Source of the DNA: Achromobacter sp. AONIH1
GTDB lineage: Bacteria; Pseudomonadota; Gammaproteobacteria; Burkholderiales; Burkholderiaceae_B
Assembly: GCF_002902905.1 (NCBI RefSeq)
Contig: NZ_CP026124.1
Coordinates: 4,712,001 to 4,776,000 of the forward strand
Length of the DNA: 64,000 bases
Direction of reading: 5' to 3'
Positions 1 through 8,914 of this stretch are shown piece by piece. The translations under genes were made by a program, and so were the position numbers. The notes beneath the pieces were generated by a model. That model did not search any database, had not been told where the DNA came from, and saw only the letters and a program-made list of their open reading frames with translations. How positions within the stretch are numbered: the first letter of the stretch is position 1; the number at the start of each line of letters is the position of its first letter.

Positions 1-2
1 GT

Positions 3-368
3 GGCGTGATGGCGCTGGTGGATTCCGGCTCGTTCTACATCGAAGGCTATTTCGAGGAAACCAAGCTGCCCCGCATCCACGAAGGCGACCCCGTGACCGT
101 GACGCTGATGGGCGACGACCGCCGCATCCATGGCCATGTGGAAAGCATCGCGCTGGGCATCGCCGACCGCGACCGCAGCACCGGCGCCAACCTGCTGCCC
201 AACGTCAACCCCACCTTCAACTGGGTGCGGCTGGCGCAGCGCATCCCGGTGCGCGTGAAGATCGACCAGGTGCCCGAGGGCGTGCGCCTGGTGGCCGGCC
301 AGACCGCCACCGTGTCCGTCAACCCGCCGGAGACCGCGCGGGACGACGGCGCGCCGCGCCACTCCTGA
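3..368 (+). CDS. Efflux pump periplasmic adaptor (AaeA/HlyD family), C-terminal part
   Basis: This is the last ~121 residues of a membrane fusion protein; the 5' end lies outside the window, so the in-frame GTG/ATG near base 6 are internal codons. The segment runs through a beta-barrel part (SFYIEGYFEETKLPRI) and ends with VRLVAGQTATVSV. This matches the C-terminal region of AaeA-type adaptors, which link an inner-membrane pump to an outer-membrane factor; EWVRLAQRVPVRI in AaeA corresponds to NWVRLAQRIPVRV here. The outer-membrane factor gene follows after 47 bases, so the two are probably one operon with a pump gene upstream of the window. Family is clear; the exported substrate (aromatic acids in the case of AaeA) is inference. 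Confidence 0.85.
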   Translation, partial: GVMALVDSGSFYIEGYFEETKLPRIHEGDPVTVTLMGDDRRIHGHVESIALGIADRDRSTGANLLPNVNPTFNWVRLAQRIPVRVKIDQVPEGVRLVAGQTATVSVNPPETARDDGAPRHS

Positions 369-415
369 TCCCCGCTCTCCCGCCCTCCGTCTCCACACGT
401 CTTGCCGCAACCGTC

Positions 416-1861
416 ATGAATACCCGCCATTTCCTTCCGCTGATGCTGACCGCCGCGCTGGCGGGCTGCGCCGCCGTGGGTCCGGACTACCGGACGCCCG
501 CCGACGCCGCCGTCCAGCGACCGGACGCGCAGGCGCCCTTCCTGGAGTCGCATGAGGCGGCCTACCGGCAGGACGCGCCGCCCGGACGCTGGTGGCGGCT
601 GTACGACGACCCGGCGCTGGACGGACTGGTGGAACAGGCGCTGGCCGCCAATACCGACCTGCGCGTGGCCGCCGCCAATCTGGAACGCGCGCAAGCCGCC
701 ACCCGCGAAGCCCAGGCCCAGCAGCAGCCCAGCGTCGGCGTCAACGCTTCGCCCACCTTCGGCCACGTCTCCGGCCTGCAGGAGCTGCAGCCGGGCGTCG
801 ATCCCCCCAGCCGCTGGTCCTACTCGGCCGGCGCCAGCGTGTCGTACCAGCTGGACCTGTTCGGCCAGATCCGCCGCGCGGTGGAAGCCGCAAGCGGCGA
901 CGAGCAGGCCGCCCGCGCCGCCTATGACGCGACCCGCGTCACCGTGGCCGCCGAGACCGCCCGCGCCTATGCCAACATGTGCGCCGCCGGCATGCAGCTG
1001 GCGTCCGCCCGGCATTCGGTCGAGGTGCAGACAGCCTCGCTGGACGCCGTCGAGCGCCTGCAACGCGCCGGACGCGGCACCGCGCTGGACGTGACCCGCG
1101 CCCGCGGCCAGCTGCAACAGCTGCAGGCCAACCTGCCGCCGTTCCAGGCCCAGCAGCGCACCGCGCTGTACCGGCTGGCGGCGCTGACCGGCCGCACGCC
1201 GGCGCAAATTCCCGCCAGCCTGCTGCAATGCGCCACGGCGCCGCGCCTGACCCAGACCATTCCGGTGGGCGACGGCGCCGCGCTGCTGCGTCGCCGTCCC
1301 GACATCCGCCAGGCCGAACGCAGCCTGGCCGCCGCCACCGCCCGCATCGGCGTGGCCACGGCCGACCTGTACCCCAAGATCTCGCTGGGCCTGTCCGGCG
1401 CGTCCGGCGGCCCCGCGGCCATGTTCGGCGACCGCGGCACCTTCAGCTGGAGCATCGGGCCGCTGATCTCCTGGACCATTCCCAACACCGGCGCCGCCCA
1501 GGCCCGCATCGCCCAGGCCGAGGCCGGCACCAAGGCCGCCGCCGCCCGCTTCGACGCCGCCGTGCTCAACGCACTGCGCGAAACGGAAAGCGCGCTGACC
1601 GTCTATGCGCGCCAGCTCGACCGCGAAAGCGCGCTGCAAGCCGCGCGCGAGCAGAGCGCCCAGGCCGCCAGCCAGGCGCGCCAGCTGTTCCAATATGGCA
1701 AGACCGACTACCTGACGGTGCTGGACGCCGAACGCACGCTGGCCGCCAACGAAAGCGCGCTGGCGGCGGCCCGGGCCGAACTCAGCAGCGACCAGATCGC
1801 CGTGTTCCTGGCGCTGGGCGGCGGCTGGGAGGACGGGGGCGAACCCGACCGCCGGCATTGA
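416..1861 (+). CDS. Outer-membrane efflux lipoprotein, NodT/OprM family
   Basis: TolC-like outer-membrane channel of a tripartite efflux pump, 481 residues, a normal length for the family. The N-terminus is a lipoprotein signal with lipobox ALAGC (Cys18) followed by AAVGPDY, the typical start of NodT-family proteins. Two outer-membrane efflux repeats follow; the motifs RWWRLYDDPALDGLVEQAL near the start and LLRRRPDIRQAERSLAAA in the middle are hallmark family sequences. The long Ala/Gln/Arg-rich stretches are the alpha-helical barrel. It follows the adaptor gene directly and is likely co-transcribed with it. The substrate cannot be read from the sequence. Confidence 0.93.
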   Translation: MNTRHFLPLMLTAALAGCAAVGPDYRTPADAAVQRPDAQAPFLESHEAAYRQDAPPGRWWRLYDDPALDGLVEQALAANTDLRVAAANLERAQAATREAQAQQQPSVGVNASPTFGHVSGLQELQPGVDPPSRWSYSAGASVSYQLDLFGQIRRAVEAASGDEQAARAAYDATRVTVAAETARAYANMCAAGMQLASARHSVEVQTASLDAVERLQRAGRGTALDVTRARGQLQQLQANLPPFQAQQRTALYRLAALTGRTPAQIPASLLQCATAPRLTQTIPVGDGAALLRRRPDIRQAERSLAAATARIGVATADLYPKISLGLSGASGGPAAMFGDRGTFSWSIGPLISWTIPNTGAAQARIAQAEAGTKAAAARFDAAVLNALRETESALTVYARQLDRESALQAAREQSAQAASQARQLFQYGKTDYLTVLDAERTLAANESALAAARAELSSDQIAVFLALGGGWEDGGEPDRRH

Positions 1862-1875
1862 GTCCGCCGTCGACG

Positions 1876-1899
1876 CCGGCCGGTGCTACGATCGGCCGG
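1876..1899. terminator. Hairpin after the efflux operon
   Basis: A 7-bp perfect stem, CCGGCCG (1876-1882) and CGGCCGG (1893-1899), with a 10-nt loop and a short T stretch (TTTCG) lies 14 bases after the stop of the outer-membrane factor gene. It may act as the operon terminator; the weak T tract keeps confidence low. Confidence 0.4.
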
Positions 1900-1951
1900 T
1901 TTCGCCTGATCCCGCCACCCGCTGGCGCCTCATTGCAAGCGTTCCGACTCC

Positions 1952-2548
1952 ATGGCCGTCCTGCCGCGCTCCCGCTGTTCCCGGCTCCTGCCGCTCGCCT
2001 GCATTGCGCTGCTGAGCGCCTGCTCCGGCACGCCCAAACCGGCCAAGCCGCCGGAACGCGTCACAGGCGCGGGCGGCAGCATGCTGCGCTACAGCTCCAA
2101 GCAAACCACGATCGAATTGACGCCGGCCGAGCGCGCCGCCGTGGACCAGGTGCGCGTGCGCGCCTATCCCGCGTCCGACGCCGCGCAACTGCGCGACGCC
2201 TGCGCGGCGGCCTTGAAGGCCGCCGGCTATGAACAGGTGGCCGGCGACGCCGCCACCGACATCGTCACCGGCGAACGCCACCAGAAGCTGGTCGGCCGCA
2301 GCCGCGAGGCGCTGCGCGGCCTGCTCAAGTCGCAGGGCCTGGCCTACGGCGCCAAGCCGGACCACCAGAGCACCTACGCCCAGCTCGTCATCCGCCGCGA
2401 CGGCGCCCAGGCGCGCGTCTGGATCGGCCTGAACAGCACGATCTGGGACAGCAATGGCGACGCCAAGAGCCGCGTCGTCACCGACGCCGCCGCCTACCAG
2501 GACCTGTTCGCGCGCCTGGACCAGGCGCTGAAGACGCCCGCGCGCTAG
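1952..2548 (+). CDS. Hypothetical lipoprotein
   Basis: A 198-residue protein of unknown function. The N-terminus has a basic segment, a hydrophobic stretch and the lipobox LLSAC (Cys24), so it should be lipid-anchored. The mature part is mixed alpha/beta with a conserved-looking core (AALKAAGYEQVAGDAATDIVTGERHQK) that resembles the periplasmic domains of small lipoproteins, but I cannot assign a family. It is followed by the regulatory region of the transporter operon and is preceded by a possible terminator, so it is probably transcribed alone. Codon use is like that of its neighbours. Confidence 0.75.
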   Translation: MAVLPRSRCSRLLPLACIALLSACSGTPKPAKPPERVTGAGGSMLRYSSKQTTIELTPAERAAVDQVRVRAYPASDAAQLRDACAAALKAAGYEQVAGDAATDIVTGERHQKLVGRSREALRGLLKSQGLAYGAKPDHQSTYAQLVIRRDGAQARVWIGLNSTIWDSNGDAKSRVVTDAAAYQDLFARLDQALKTPAR

Positions 2549-2590
2549 GCACGCAGCCCAGGAAAACCCCAACTCCCCACGGCCGCGGTT

Positions 2591-2606
2591 TGTATCGCAG
2601 GATACA
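2591..2606. promoter_or_regulatory. Operator TGTATC-N4-GATACA, copy 1
   Basis: A perfect 6-bp inverted repeat with 4-nt spacer, TGTATCGCAGGATACA, lies 90 bases upstream of the first gene of the transporter operon. The same arms with the same spacing recur at 8821-8836 upstream of the dioxygenase. The 5-4-5 type layout is that of Crp/Fnr-family half-sites, and a Crp/Fnr regulator is encoded at 12372-13079. The assignment to that regulator is inference. Confidence 0.75.
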
Positions 2607-2628
2607 TCCGCGCCCCGCCCGCCCCTGC

Positions 2629-2634
2629 CAGACT
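2629..2634 (+). promoter_or_regulatory. Putative -10 element of the transporter operon
   Basis: CAGACT lies exactly 38 bases after the start of the operator at 2591. The second operator copy has CAGAAT at exactly the same offset. A transcription start about 6-7 bases downstream would place the operator centre near -42, the class II activator position for Crp/Fnr proteins. No good -35 hexamer is seen, as expected for an activator-dependent promoter. Confidence 0.5.
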
Positions 2635-2695
2635 AGCTCTCAACCAGGCCCGCGCATGCGCCGGCGTCCTGTCTTGTCCTCTACGGGAGCTATAG

Positions 2696-3880
2696 ATGAG
2701 CAGATTCAATCCCTTGCTGGCCGGCCTCGCGTGCGCGGGCCTGTTCCTGGCCACGGCCGCGCAGGCCGACGACCGGCCCGAACTGCGGATCGGCGTGGTC
2801 AGCTCGGTCACGGGCGGCGCCTCGGCCATCGCCACCGGCGCGGTGGCCGCCATCAACCTGATGGAGGAACGCACGGCCGCCGACGCCAGCCTGCCGTTCC
2901 GCGTCAGCTTCATCAAGTACGACGACGGTTCCGACCCGGCGCGCGCCGTCAACGCGACGCGCAAGCTGATCCAGGAAGATCGCGTCCACCTGGTCATCTG
3001 CTGCACCACCACGCCGGCCTCGCTGGCGGTGAACAAGGTGATCGAGGAAGAGCGCGTGCCCAACCTGTCACTGGCCGCGGCGGCCTCGGTCATCGAGCCG
3101 GCCGACGCCCACCGGTTCACTTTCAAGACGCCGCTGACCGACCGCCTGATGATCGACCACACCGTCGACTACATGGTCAAGCAGGGCTGGAAGCAGGTGG
3201 CCTTCATGGGCCTGGAGGACTCCTACGGCGAGGGCGGCTGGGTCGAGTTCAAGCAGATCGCCACGCGCAAGGGCCTGGAGATCGTCGCCGCCGAGCGCTT
3301 CTCGCGCGGCGACACCAACTTCACGCCGCAGGCGCTGCGCGTGTCGCAGAAGAAACCCGACGCGGTCTATTTCCACGCCATCCCGCCCTCGTCCGCGCTG
3401 GCCACCGAGACGCTGCGCCGCGTCGGCTACAAGGGTCCGGTGCTGCATGGCGCCGGCTCGGCCACGCCGGCCTTCATGGCGGTCGGCAAGAAGGCGGTCG
3501 AAGGCGCGCTGGTCGGCACCTCGGCCCTGCCCGTGTATCGCCAGCTGCCCGACGACCATCCGCTCAAGTCCGGCATCGCCGCGTTCGTGCAGGCCTATGA
3601 CGGCAAGTACGGCACCGGCAAGACCGACATGTTCGCGGCCCAGGCCTACGACACGGTGCAGATCCCGCTGCTGGCCTATCGCCAGGTGGTTGCCGCCGGC
3701 AAGGCCGGCGACCTGACGCAGGCCCGCCAGGCGCTGCGCGACGCCATCGAGGCGACGCGCGAGTATCGCGGCGTCAACGGCCTGTTCAGCTACAGCCCGA
3801 CCGACCACCTGGGCCTGGACCGGCGCAGCACCTTCCTGGTGACGGTCAAGGACGGCAAGTTCGAACTGCTGGGTGAGTAG
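2696..3880 (+). CDS. ABC transporter substrate-binding protein, Liv type
   Basis: Periplasmic binding protein of a branched-chain amino acid type (HAAT family) importer, 394 residues. The signal peptide ends at AQA|DDRPE (cleavage after about residue 24). The mature protein begins LRIGVVSSVTGGAS, the standard first strand and ligand loop of Peripla_BP_6 proteins. A GGGAG ribosome-binding site precedes the ATG. It is the first gene of an operon with two permease/ATPase genes, an ATPase gene and an amidase gene, and it lies directly behind the TGTATC-N4-GATACA operator. The context (amidase, dioxygenase) suggests an amide or aromatic ligand rather than an amino acid, but that is inference. Confidence 0.92.
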   Translation: MSRFNPLLAGLACAGLFLATAAQADDRPELRIGVVSSVTGGASAIATGAVAAINLMEERTAADASLPFRVSFIKYDDGSDPARAVNATRKLIQEDRVHLVICCTTTPASLAVNKVIEEERVPNLSLAAAASVIEPADAHRFTFKTPLTDRLMIDHTVDYMVKQGWKQVAFMGLEDSYGEGGWVEFKQIATRKGLEIVAAERFSRGDTNFTPQALRVSQKKPDAVYFHAIPPSSALATETLRRVGYKGPVLHGAGSATPAFMAVGKKAVEGALVGTSALPVYRQLPDDHPLKSGIAAFVQAYDGKYGTGKTDMFAAQAYDTVQIPLLAYRQVVAAGKAGDLTQARQALRDAIEATREYRGVNGLFSYSPTDHLGLDRRSTFLVTVKDGKFELLGE

Positions 3881-3882
3881 GG

Positions 3883-4911
3883 ATGGATCTCACCACTACC
3901 CTGTTCCTGGCGACGGACGGCCTGACCAACGGCGCGGTGTACACGCTGGTCGGCCTGAGCCTGGTGCTGGTCTACACCACCACGCGCGTGGTCAACATCG
4001 CGCAAGGCGAGTACGTGACCTTCGGCGCGCTGACGCTGGCCAGCTTCGTCGAAGGCACGCTGGCGCCCGTGGTCTACGTAGTGGCGGCGGGCGGCGCCGC
4101 CTGCCTGCTGCTGGACCTGCTGCGGGCGCGAGCCAACGGCCGCTCGCTGCTGCGCCCGCTGGCGTCCTACCTGGCGGCGGGCGCGGCGCTGGCCGCGCTG
4201 GCGGCGCTGGCCTGGCGCGTGCCCTCGCCGCTGCTGCAGATGCTGGCCTCGCTGGCGCTGGTGGCCGCGCTCGGCCCCATCGTCTACCGGCTGACGGTCG
4301 AGCCCAACCCGGCCAACTCCACGGTCGTGCTGGTGATCATCGGCGTGGGCGTGTCCATGATCATGCATCCGCTCGCGCTGCTGCTGTGGGGCGCCGATCC
4401 GCGCGCCGTGCCGCCCATCAGCGAGGCGCGCCTGGAACTGGCCGGCGTCGACATCGCGGCGCAGTCGCTGTTCATCATGGCCTTCTCGCTGGCGGCCGCC
4501 CTGGCGCTATACCTGTTCTTCCGCTGCACCCTGACCGGCAAGGCCCTGCGCGCGGCCTCGGTCAACCGGGAAGGCGCGCAGTACTGCGGCATCCCCGTGG
4601 TGATGGCGGGCCGGCTCAGCTACTTCCTGGCGGCCGCGCTGTCCGGCGCCAGCGGCATGCTGCTGGCCCCGCTGGTGACGGCGCACTACGAGATGGGCTT
4701 CGTCGTCGGGCTCAAGGGCTTCGTGGGCGCGGCGATGGGCGGGCTGGTGAACTACCCGCTGTCGGTGGCCGGCGTCTTCATCGTCGGCGTGCTGGAGTCC
4801 TTCGCCTCCTTCCTCAGCAGTTCCTACCGCGACGCGCTGGTGTTCGCGATGGTGATCCCCATCCTGCTCTGGCGCAACAGCCGCGCCGGCGCCGACCTGG
4901 ACGAACATTGA
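3883..4911 (+). CDS. ABC transporter permease, LivH type
   Basis: Inner-membrane permease of the Liv-type importer, 342 residues with about eight to ten hydrophobic segments. The N-terminal FLATDGLTNGAVYTLVGLSLVLVYTTTRVVNIAQGEYVTFGA and the later GKALRAASVNREGAQYCGI are the LivH signatures (NIAQGE is the usual N-[FI]AQGE loop). It is about 45 residues longer than typical LivH, because of an extra hydrophobic Ala/Leu-rich segment around residues 75-125. The start is two bases after the stop of the binding-protein gene. It pairs with the LivM half of the next gene. Confidence 0.92.
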   Translation: MDLTTTLFLATDGLTNGAVYTLVGLSLVLVYTTTRVVNIAQGEYVTFGALTLASFVEGTLAPVVYVVAAGGAACLLLDLLRARANGRSLLRPLASYLAAGAALAALAALAWRVPSPLLQMLASLALVAALGPIVYRLTVEPNPANSTVVLVIIGVGVSMIMHPLALLLWGADPRAVPPISEARLELAGVDIAAQSLFIMAFSLAAALALYLFFRCTLTGKALRAASVNREGAQYCGIPVVMAGRLSYFLAAALSGASGMLLAPLVTAHYEMGFVVGLKGFVGAAMGGLVNYPLSVAGVFIVGVLESFASFLSSSYRDALVFAMVIPILLWRNSRAGADLDEH

Positions 4912-4933
4912 ACACGCGCAAGCGCTCCCGCCG

Positions 4934-6679
4934 ATGAAACCCGAAAAACTGCTACTTCCCGGCGCGGCCCTCGCGGTCGCCGCGCTGATCGTGCTGCTGC
5001 CGACCTACTACGTGGGCCTGATGACGCTGGCCGGCACCAACGCCCTGGTCTGCCTGGGCCTGGCCTTCCTGCTGGCCGCCGGCCAGCTGTCGCTGGGCCA
5101 CGCCGCCTTCCTGGGCGGCGGCGCCTACGCCTCGGCCATCCTGGCGCGCGACTATGGCGTACCGCCGCCGCTGGCCATCCTGCTGGCCGTGGCCGCCTGC
5201 GCGGCGCTGGCCTACGTGATCGGCCGGCTCACGCTGCGCCTGCGCGGCCACTACCTGCCGCTGGCCACGCTGGCCTGGGGCATCGCCGCCTACGTCTGCT
5301 TCGTGGCGGCCATCGAAGTCACCGGCGGCGCTTCCGGCCTGTCCAACATCCCGCCGCTGCGCATGCTGGGCATGGAGTTCGGCACCCGCTCCATGGGCGC
5401 GCTGGCCTGGGCCGCCGTGGGGCTGGCCTACATCGCCTACTGCCGGATCTATCGCGGCCGCATGGGCCGGGCCGCGCGCGCCATCAAGTCCAGCCCGACC
5501 ATGGCCGCGGCCTTCGGCGTGGACGTGGCCGCCGCCAAGATCCGCATCTTCGTGCTGTCGGCCGCGCTGGCGGCGCTGGCGGGCGGACTGTACGCCTTCT
5601 ACATGAGCTTCCTGAGCCCGACCTCGTTCTCCATCGGCGCCTCGTTCAACCTGCTCATCATGGTCGTGCTGGGCGGCTGCCTGCATCCGCTGGGCCCGCT
5701 GCTGGGCGTGCTGGCCTATACCGCGATCGAGCTGGGCGCGCAGTACCTGATCGCCAACCTGCTGGGCATCCCCGGCCAGATGGAGACCATGCTGTTCGGC
5801 CTGATCCTGATCGTGGCGCTGCTGCGCTGGCCCAACGGGCTGCTGACCTGGGTGCGGCTGAAACCGCCGGCGCGGCCTGCCGCCGCCGGCGAGGCCGACC
5901 CCGCGCCGCGCCCGGTCACAGCTGGCCAGCGCCTGAGCGTGGACGCCGTGCACAAGCGCTTCGGCGGGCTGCAGGCGCTCAAGGACGTAACGCTGGACAT
6001 TCCGCCCGGACGCATCACCGGCCTGATCGGCCCGAACGGCGCCGGCAAGTCCACCCTGTTCAACGTGATGACCGCGGTTCTGCCGGCCAGCGGCGGACAG
6101 GTCTCGCTGGACGGCGCGGCGCTGCCGGCGCGCGCGCACGAGGTGGTGCGGCGCGGCGTGGCGCGCAGCTTCCAGCACGTGCAGCTGGTGCCGGAACTGA
6201 CGGTGCTGGACAACGTGCTGATCGGCGGCCACATCCAGGGCAAGGCCGGGCTGCTGTCGGCCGCGCTGGGCCTGGACCGGGCCGAGGAACGGCGCCTGGC
6301 GCGCGAGGCGCGCGCCGCGCTGGAGTTGGTCGGCCTGGCGGACGAGGCGTTGCGCCCGGCCGCCAGCCTGACGCTGGGCAGCCAGCGGCTGGTCGAGGTG
6401 GCGCGCGCCCTGATGGCACGGCCCGGCGTGCTGCTGCTGGACGAGCCGGCGGCGGGCCTGCGCGGCCCGGAAAAGGCCGTGCTGGTGCAGCTGATGCGCA
6501 AGCTGCGCGATGAACAAGGCATGGCCGTGCTGCTGGTCGAACACGACATGGAACTCGTCATGGGCTGCGTGGACTACCTGTTCGTCCTGAACTACGGCGC
6601 GCTGCTGGCGCAGGGCGAACGACAGGAGGTGCAGCGCAACCCGGCCGTGGTGGCCGCCTATCTCGGAGCCGAGGCATGA
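4934..6679 (+). CDS. Fused Liv-type permease and ATPase (LivM-LivG fusion)
   Basis: 581 residues. Residues 1-~300 are a LivM permease ([25 protein letters not shown], then an [19 protein letters not shown] loop). Residues ~335-581 are a LivG ATPase with Walker A GPNGAGKS at about 366-373 and Walker [11 protein letters not shown]. The ABC signature is degenerate, [14 protein letters not shown] instead of the usual SYGQQRRLEIARAL. The two domains are joined by a Pro/Ala-rich linker and there is no stop between them. The last codons overlap livF by 4 bases (ATGA), so the two ATPases are translationally coupled. Confidence 0.93.
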   Translation: MKPEKLLLPGAALAVAALIVLLPTYYVGLMTLAGTNALVCLGLAFLLAAGQLSLGHAAFLGGGAYASAILARDYGVPPPLAILLAVAACAALAYVIGRLTLRLRGHYLPLATLAWGIAAYVCFVAAIEVTGGASGLSNIPPLRMLGMEFGTRSMGALAWAAVGLAYIAYCRIYRGRMGRAARAIKSSPTMAAAFGVDVAAAKIRIFVLSAALAALAGGLYAFYMSFLSPTSFSIGASFNLLIMVVLGGCLHPLGPLLGVLAYTAIELGAQYLIANLLGIPGQMETMLFGLILIVALLRWPNGLLTWVRLKPPARPAAAGEADPAPRPVTAGQRLSVDAVHKRFGGLQALKDVTLDIPPGRITGLIGPNGAGKSTLFNVMTAVLPASGGQVSLDGAALPARAHEVVRRGVARSFQHVQLVPELTVLDNVLIGGHIQGKAGLLSAALGLDRAEERRLAREARAALELVGLADEALRPAASLTLGSQRLVEVARALMARPGVLLLDEPAAGLRGPEKAVLVQLMRKLRDEQGMAVLLVEHDMELVMGCVDYLFVLNYGALLAQGERQEVQRNPAVVAAYLGAEA

Positions 6680-7398
6680 ACGCGATCGAAGTGAGGGACC
6701 TGGCGGTCAGCTACGGCCAGGTGGATGCGCTGCACGGCGTCAGTTTCGACGTGCCGCAGGGCACGCTGGTGTCGCTGATCGGCGCCAACGGCGCCGGCAA
6801 GACCACCCTGCTCAAGGCGCTGATGGGCGCCCTGCCCGCGCGCGCCGGCCAGGTGCTGCTGCAGGGCCAGCCCCTGGGCAACACGCCGGTCGAAGAGCGC
6901 GTGCGGCGCGGCATGTGCCTGGTGCCGGAGAAGCGCTCGCTGTTCGCCTCGATGAAGGTGGAGGACAACCTGCGCCTGGGCGCCTACGCCTTCCGCCGCC
7001 GCACCGATTTCGCGCGCGAGCTGGAACGCGTCTACGCGCTGTTCCCGGTATTGGCGCAGCGGCGCGAGCAGCTGGCCGGCACGCTGTCCGGCGGCGAGCA
7101 GCAGATGGTCGCCATCGGCCGCGCCCTGATCGCCCATCCGCGCGTGCTGCTGCTGGACGAGCCGTCCATCGGCCTGGCGCCGCTGATCGTGCAGCAGATC
7201 ATGGACGTGGTGGTGGACCTGCGCCGTCGCGAGGGCCTGACCGTGATCCTGGTCGAGCAGAACGCGCGCATCGCGCTCAAGAGCGCCGACCTGGCCTACC
7301 TGATCGAGCTGGGCCGCATCGTCAAGCAAGGCAGCGGGGCCGAACTGGCGCAGGATCCCGACCTACTGGCCAGCTATCTCGGCGCCTGCGCCGCCTGA
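6676..7398 (+). CDS. ABC transporter ATPase, LivF type
   Basis: Second ATPase of the importer, 240 residues, normal for LivF. It has Walker [10 protein letters not shown] near residue 36, the canonical signature [15 protein letters not shown] and Walker [14 protein letters not shown], where the SIGLAP form is typical of LivF. The ATG overlaps the stop of the preceding fusion gene. It completes a five-part Liv transporter encoded by four genes, since permease and ATPase are fused in the gene before. Confidence 0.94.
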   Translation: MNAIEVRDLAVSYGQVDALHGVSFDVPQGTLVSLIGANGAGKTTLLKALMGALPARAGQVLLQGQPLGNTPVEERVRRGMCLVPEKRSLFASMKVEDNLRLGAYAFRRRTDFARELERVYALFPVLAQRREQLAGTLSGGEQQMVAIGRALIAHPRVLLLDEPSIGLAPLIVQQIMDVVVDLRRREGLTVILVEQNARIALKSADLAYLIELGRIVKQGSGAELAQDPDLLASYLGACAA

Positions 7399-7424
7399 GG
7401 CAATTCCGAACCCGGAGACTGATC

Positions 7425-8807
7425 ATGCTGCATCAAACCCCTTGGCCACGCCTGCGCGAACTGTACCGTCTGGGCGAGGTCTCGCCCATGGACGTGGCGC
7501 GCAGCGCGCTGGAGCACGCCGAACGCGCCGATCCGATCATCAACGCCTTCGCGCTGCTGGACCGCGCCGGCACGCTGGCCGGCGCGCGAGAATCCGAGGA
7601 ACGCTGGCGCCAGGGCGCGGCGCTCGGACCGCTGGACGGCATGCCGGTGGCCATCAAGGAATTCGCCGCCGTGCGCGGCTGGCCCACGCGGCGCGGTTCG
7701 GCGCTCACGTCGGCCGAACCGGCGGCGGCCCATACCGTGTTCGTGCAGCGGCTGGCCGATGCCGGCGCCGTGCTGCTGGGCAAGACCCGCGCCCCGGAAT
7801 TCAACTGGAAAGGCATCACCGACAGTCCGGCCTTCGGCATCACCCGCAATCCGTGGAACCCGTCGCTCACGCCCGGCGGCAGCAGCGGCGGCTGCGCGGC
7901 GGCCGTGGCCGCCGGCGTGGTGCGCCTGTCCATGGGCAGCGACGCGGGCGGCTCGATCCGCATCCCGGCCGCCTTCACCGGCACCATCGGCCTGAAGCCC
8001 ACGCACGGGCGCATCCCCCTGTCGCCCCTGCCCAGCGCCTTCGCGAACATCGTGCACACCGGCCCCATCGCCGCCGGCATGGACGAGCTGCAGGAAGCCT
8101 ATCTGGCCACGCGCGGCGCCTCGCCGCTGGACTGGACCTCCAACCTGGGCGAGGACGGCGGCGCCGACGCCCCGGCCGCGCGCCCCCGCATCGGCCTGCT
8201 GTCGCCCCGGCGCTGGGGCCCACGCAGCGCCGCGCCGGTGCGCGCCGCGTTGGACGAGACGCTGGCCGCGCTGCGCGCCGACGGCTTCGACGTGACCGAA
8301 GTCGACTACGACATCGAGGCCGCCTCGCAGGTCGGCCAGGACCTGTACCGGCTGGGCTGCGCGGCCGCCGTGCGCGCCATCGCGCCCGAGCAGCATGGCC
8401 GGCTCGACCCCGGGCTGCTGGCCTTCGTGCAAGGCGTGGACGACTGGCCGATCTCGCGCTATCACGCGATCTGCCAGCAGCGCGACCGCTACGCCAACGA
8501 GCTGGCCGCCCTGCACGCGCGGGTCGACCTGCTGCTGCTGCCCACCGTGCCGCTGTGCGCCTTCGAGGCCGGACGCGACGTGCCGCAGGACCAGCCGGGC
8601 GCCGACTGGATGTCCTGGAATCCCTATACGCCCGCGTTCAACAGCGCGCAGGTTCCGGCCCTGTCCTATCCGGTCTGGGCGCAGGGCGCCGCGCTGCCGG
8701 CTGGCGTGCAATGGGTCGCGCCCAAGTACCGCGAGGACCGCCTGCTGGCGATGGGCCGTTGGATGGAAACGCGCTTTCCCGTGCGCATCGCGCCGGAGCA
8801 GGAGTAA
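7425..8807 (+). CDS. Amidase (amidase signature family)
   Basis: Hydrolyses a carboxamide to acid plus ammonia or amine; the substrate is unknown. 460 residues from the ATG at 7425, which has a GGAG site 12 bases upstream; the open frame extends further upstream but that part overlaps livF. The amidase-signature catalytic triad is visible: Lys78 (VAIKEF), cis-Ser153 (TPGGSSGG) and nucleophile Ser177 (SDAGGSIRIP). The spacings (75 and 24) are the same as in characterised family members. It starts 26 bases after livF, so it is the last gene of the transporter operon and probably acts on the imported compound. Confidence 0.93.
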   Translation: MLHQTPWPRLRELYRLGEVSPMDVARSALEHAERADPIINAFALLDRAGTLAGARESEERWRQGAALGPLDGMPVAIKEFAAVRGWPTRRGSALTSAEPAAAHTVFVQRLADAGAVLLGKTRAPEFNWKGITDSPAFGITRNPWNPSLTPGGSSGGCAAAVAAGVVRLSMGSDAGGSIRIPAAFTGTIGLKPTHGRIPLSPLPSAFANIVHTGPIAAGMDELQEAYLATRGASPLDWTSNLGEDGGADAPAARPRIGLLSPRRWGPRSAAPVRAALDETLAALRADGFDVTEVDYDIEAASQVGQDLYRLGCAAAVRAIAPEQHGRLDPGLLAFVQGVDDWPISRYHAICQQRDRYANELAALHARVDLLLLPTVPLCAFEAGRDVPQDQPGADWMSWNPYTPAFNSAQVPALSYPVWAQGAALPAGVQWVAPKYREDRLLAMGRWMETRFPVRIAPEQE

Positions 8808-8820
8808 GCCATGCCCCGCA

Positions 8821-8836
8821 TGTATCCCGCGATACA
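8821..8836. promoter_or_regulatory. Operator TGTATC-N4-GATACA, copy 2
   Basis: Perfect inverted repeat TGTATCCCGCGATACA, 94 bases upstream of the dioxygenase start, with arms identical to the copy at 2591-2606. It lies just after the amidase stop codon, so it marks a second transcription unit of the same regulon. Confidence 0.75.
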
Positions 8837-8858
8837 GACGCCGCGCGGCCCCGGCGCA

Positions 8859-8864
8859 CAGAAT
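8859..8864 (+). promoter_or_regulatory. Putative -10 element of the dioxygenase operon
   Basis: CAGAAT begins exactly 38 bases after the start of the operator at 8821, the same spacing as CAGACT in the transporter promoter. It matches 4 of 6 positions of TATAAT. The geometry puts the operator at about -42. Confidence 0.5.
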
Positions 8865-8914
8865 GTCATCAACATGAATCGGGCCGAGACGCGCGCCCCG
8901 GACGGAGACAGGAA

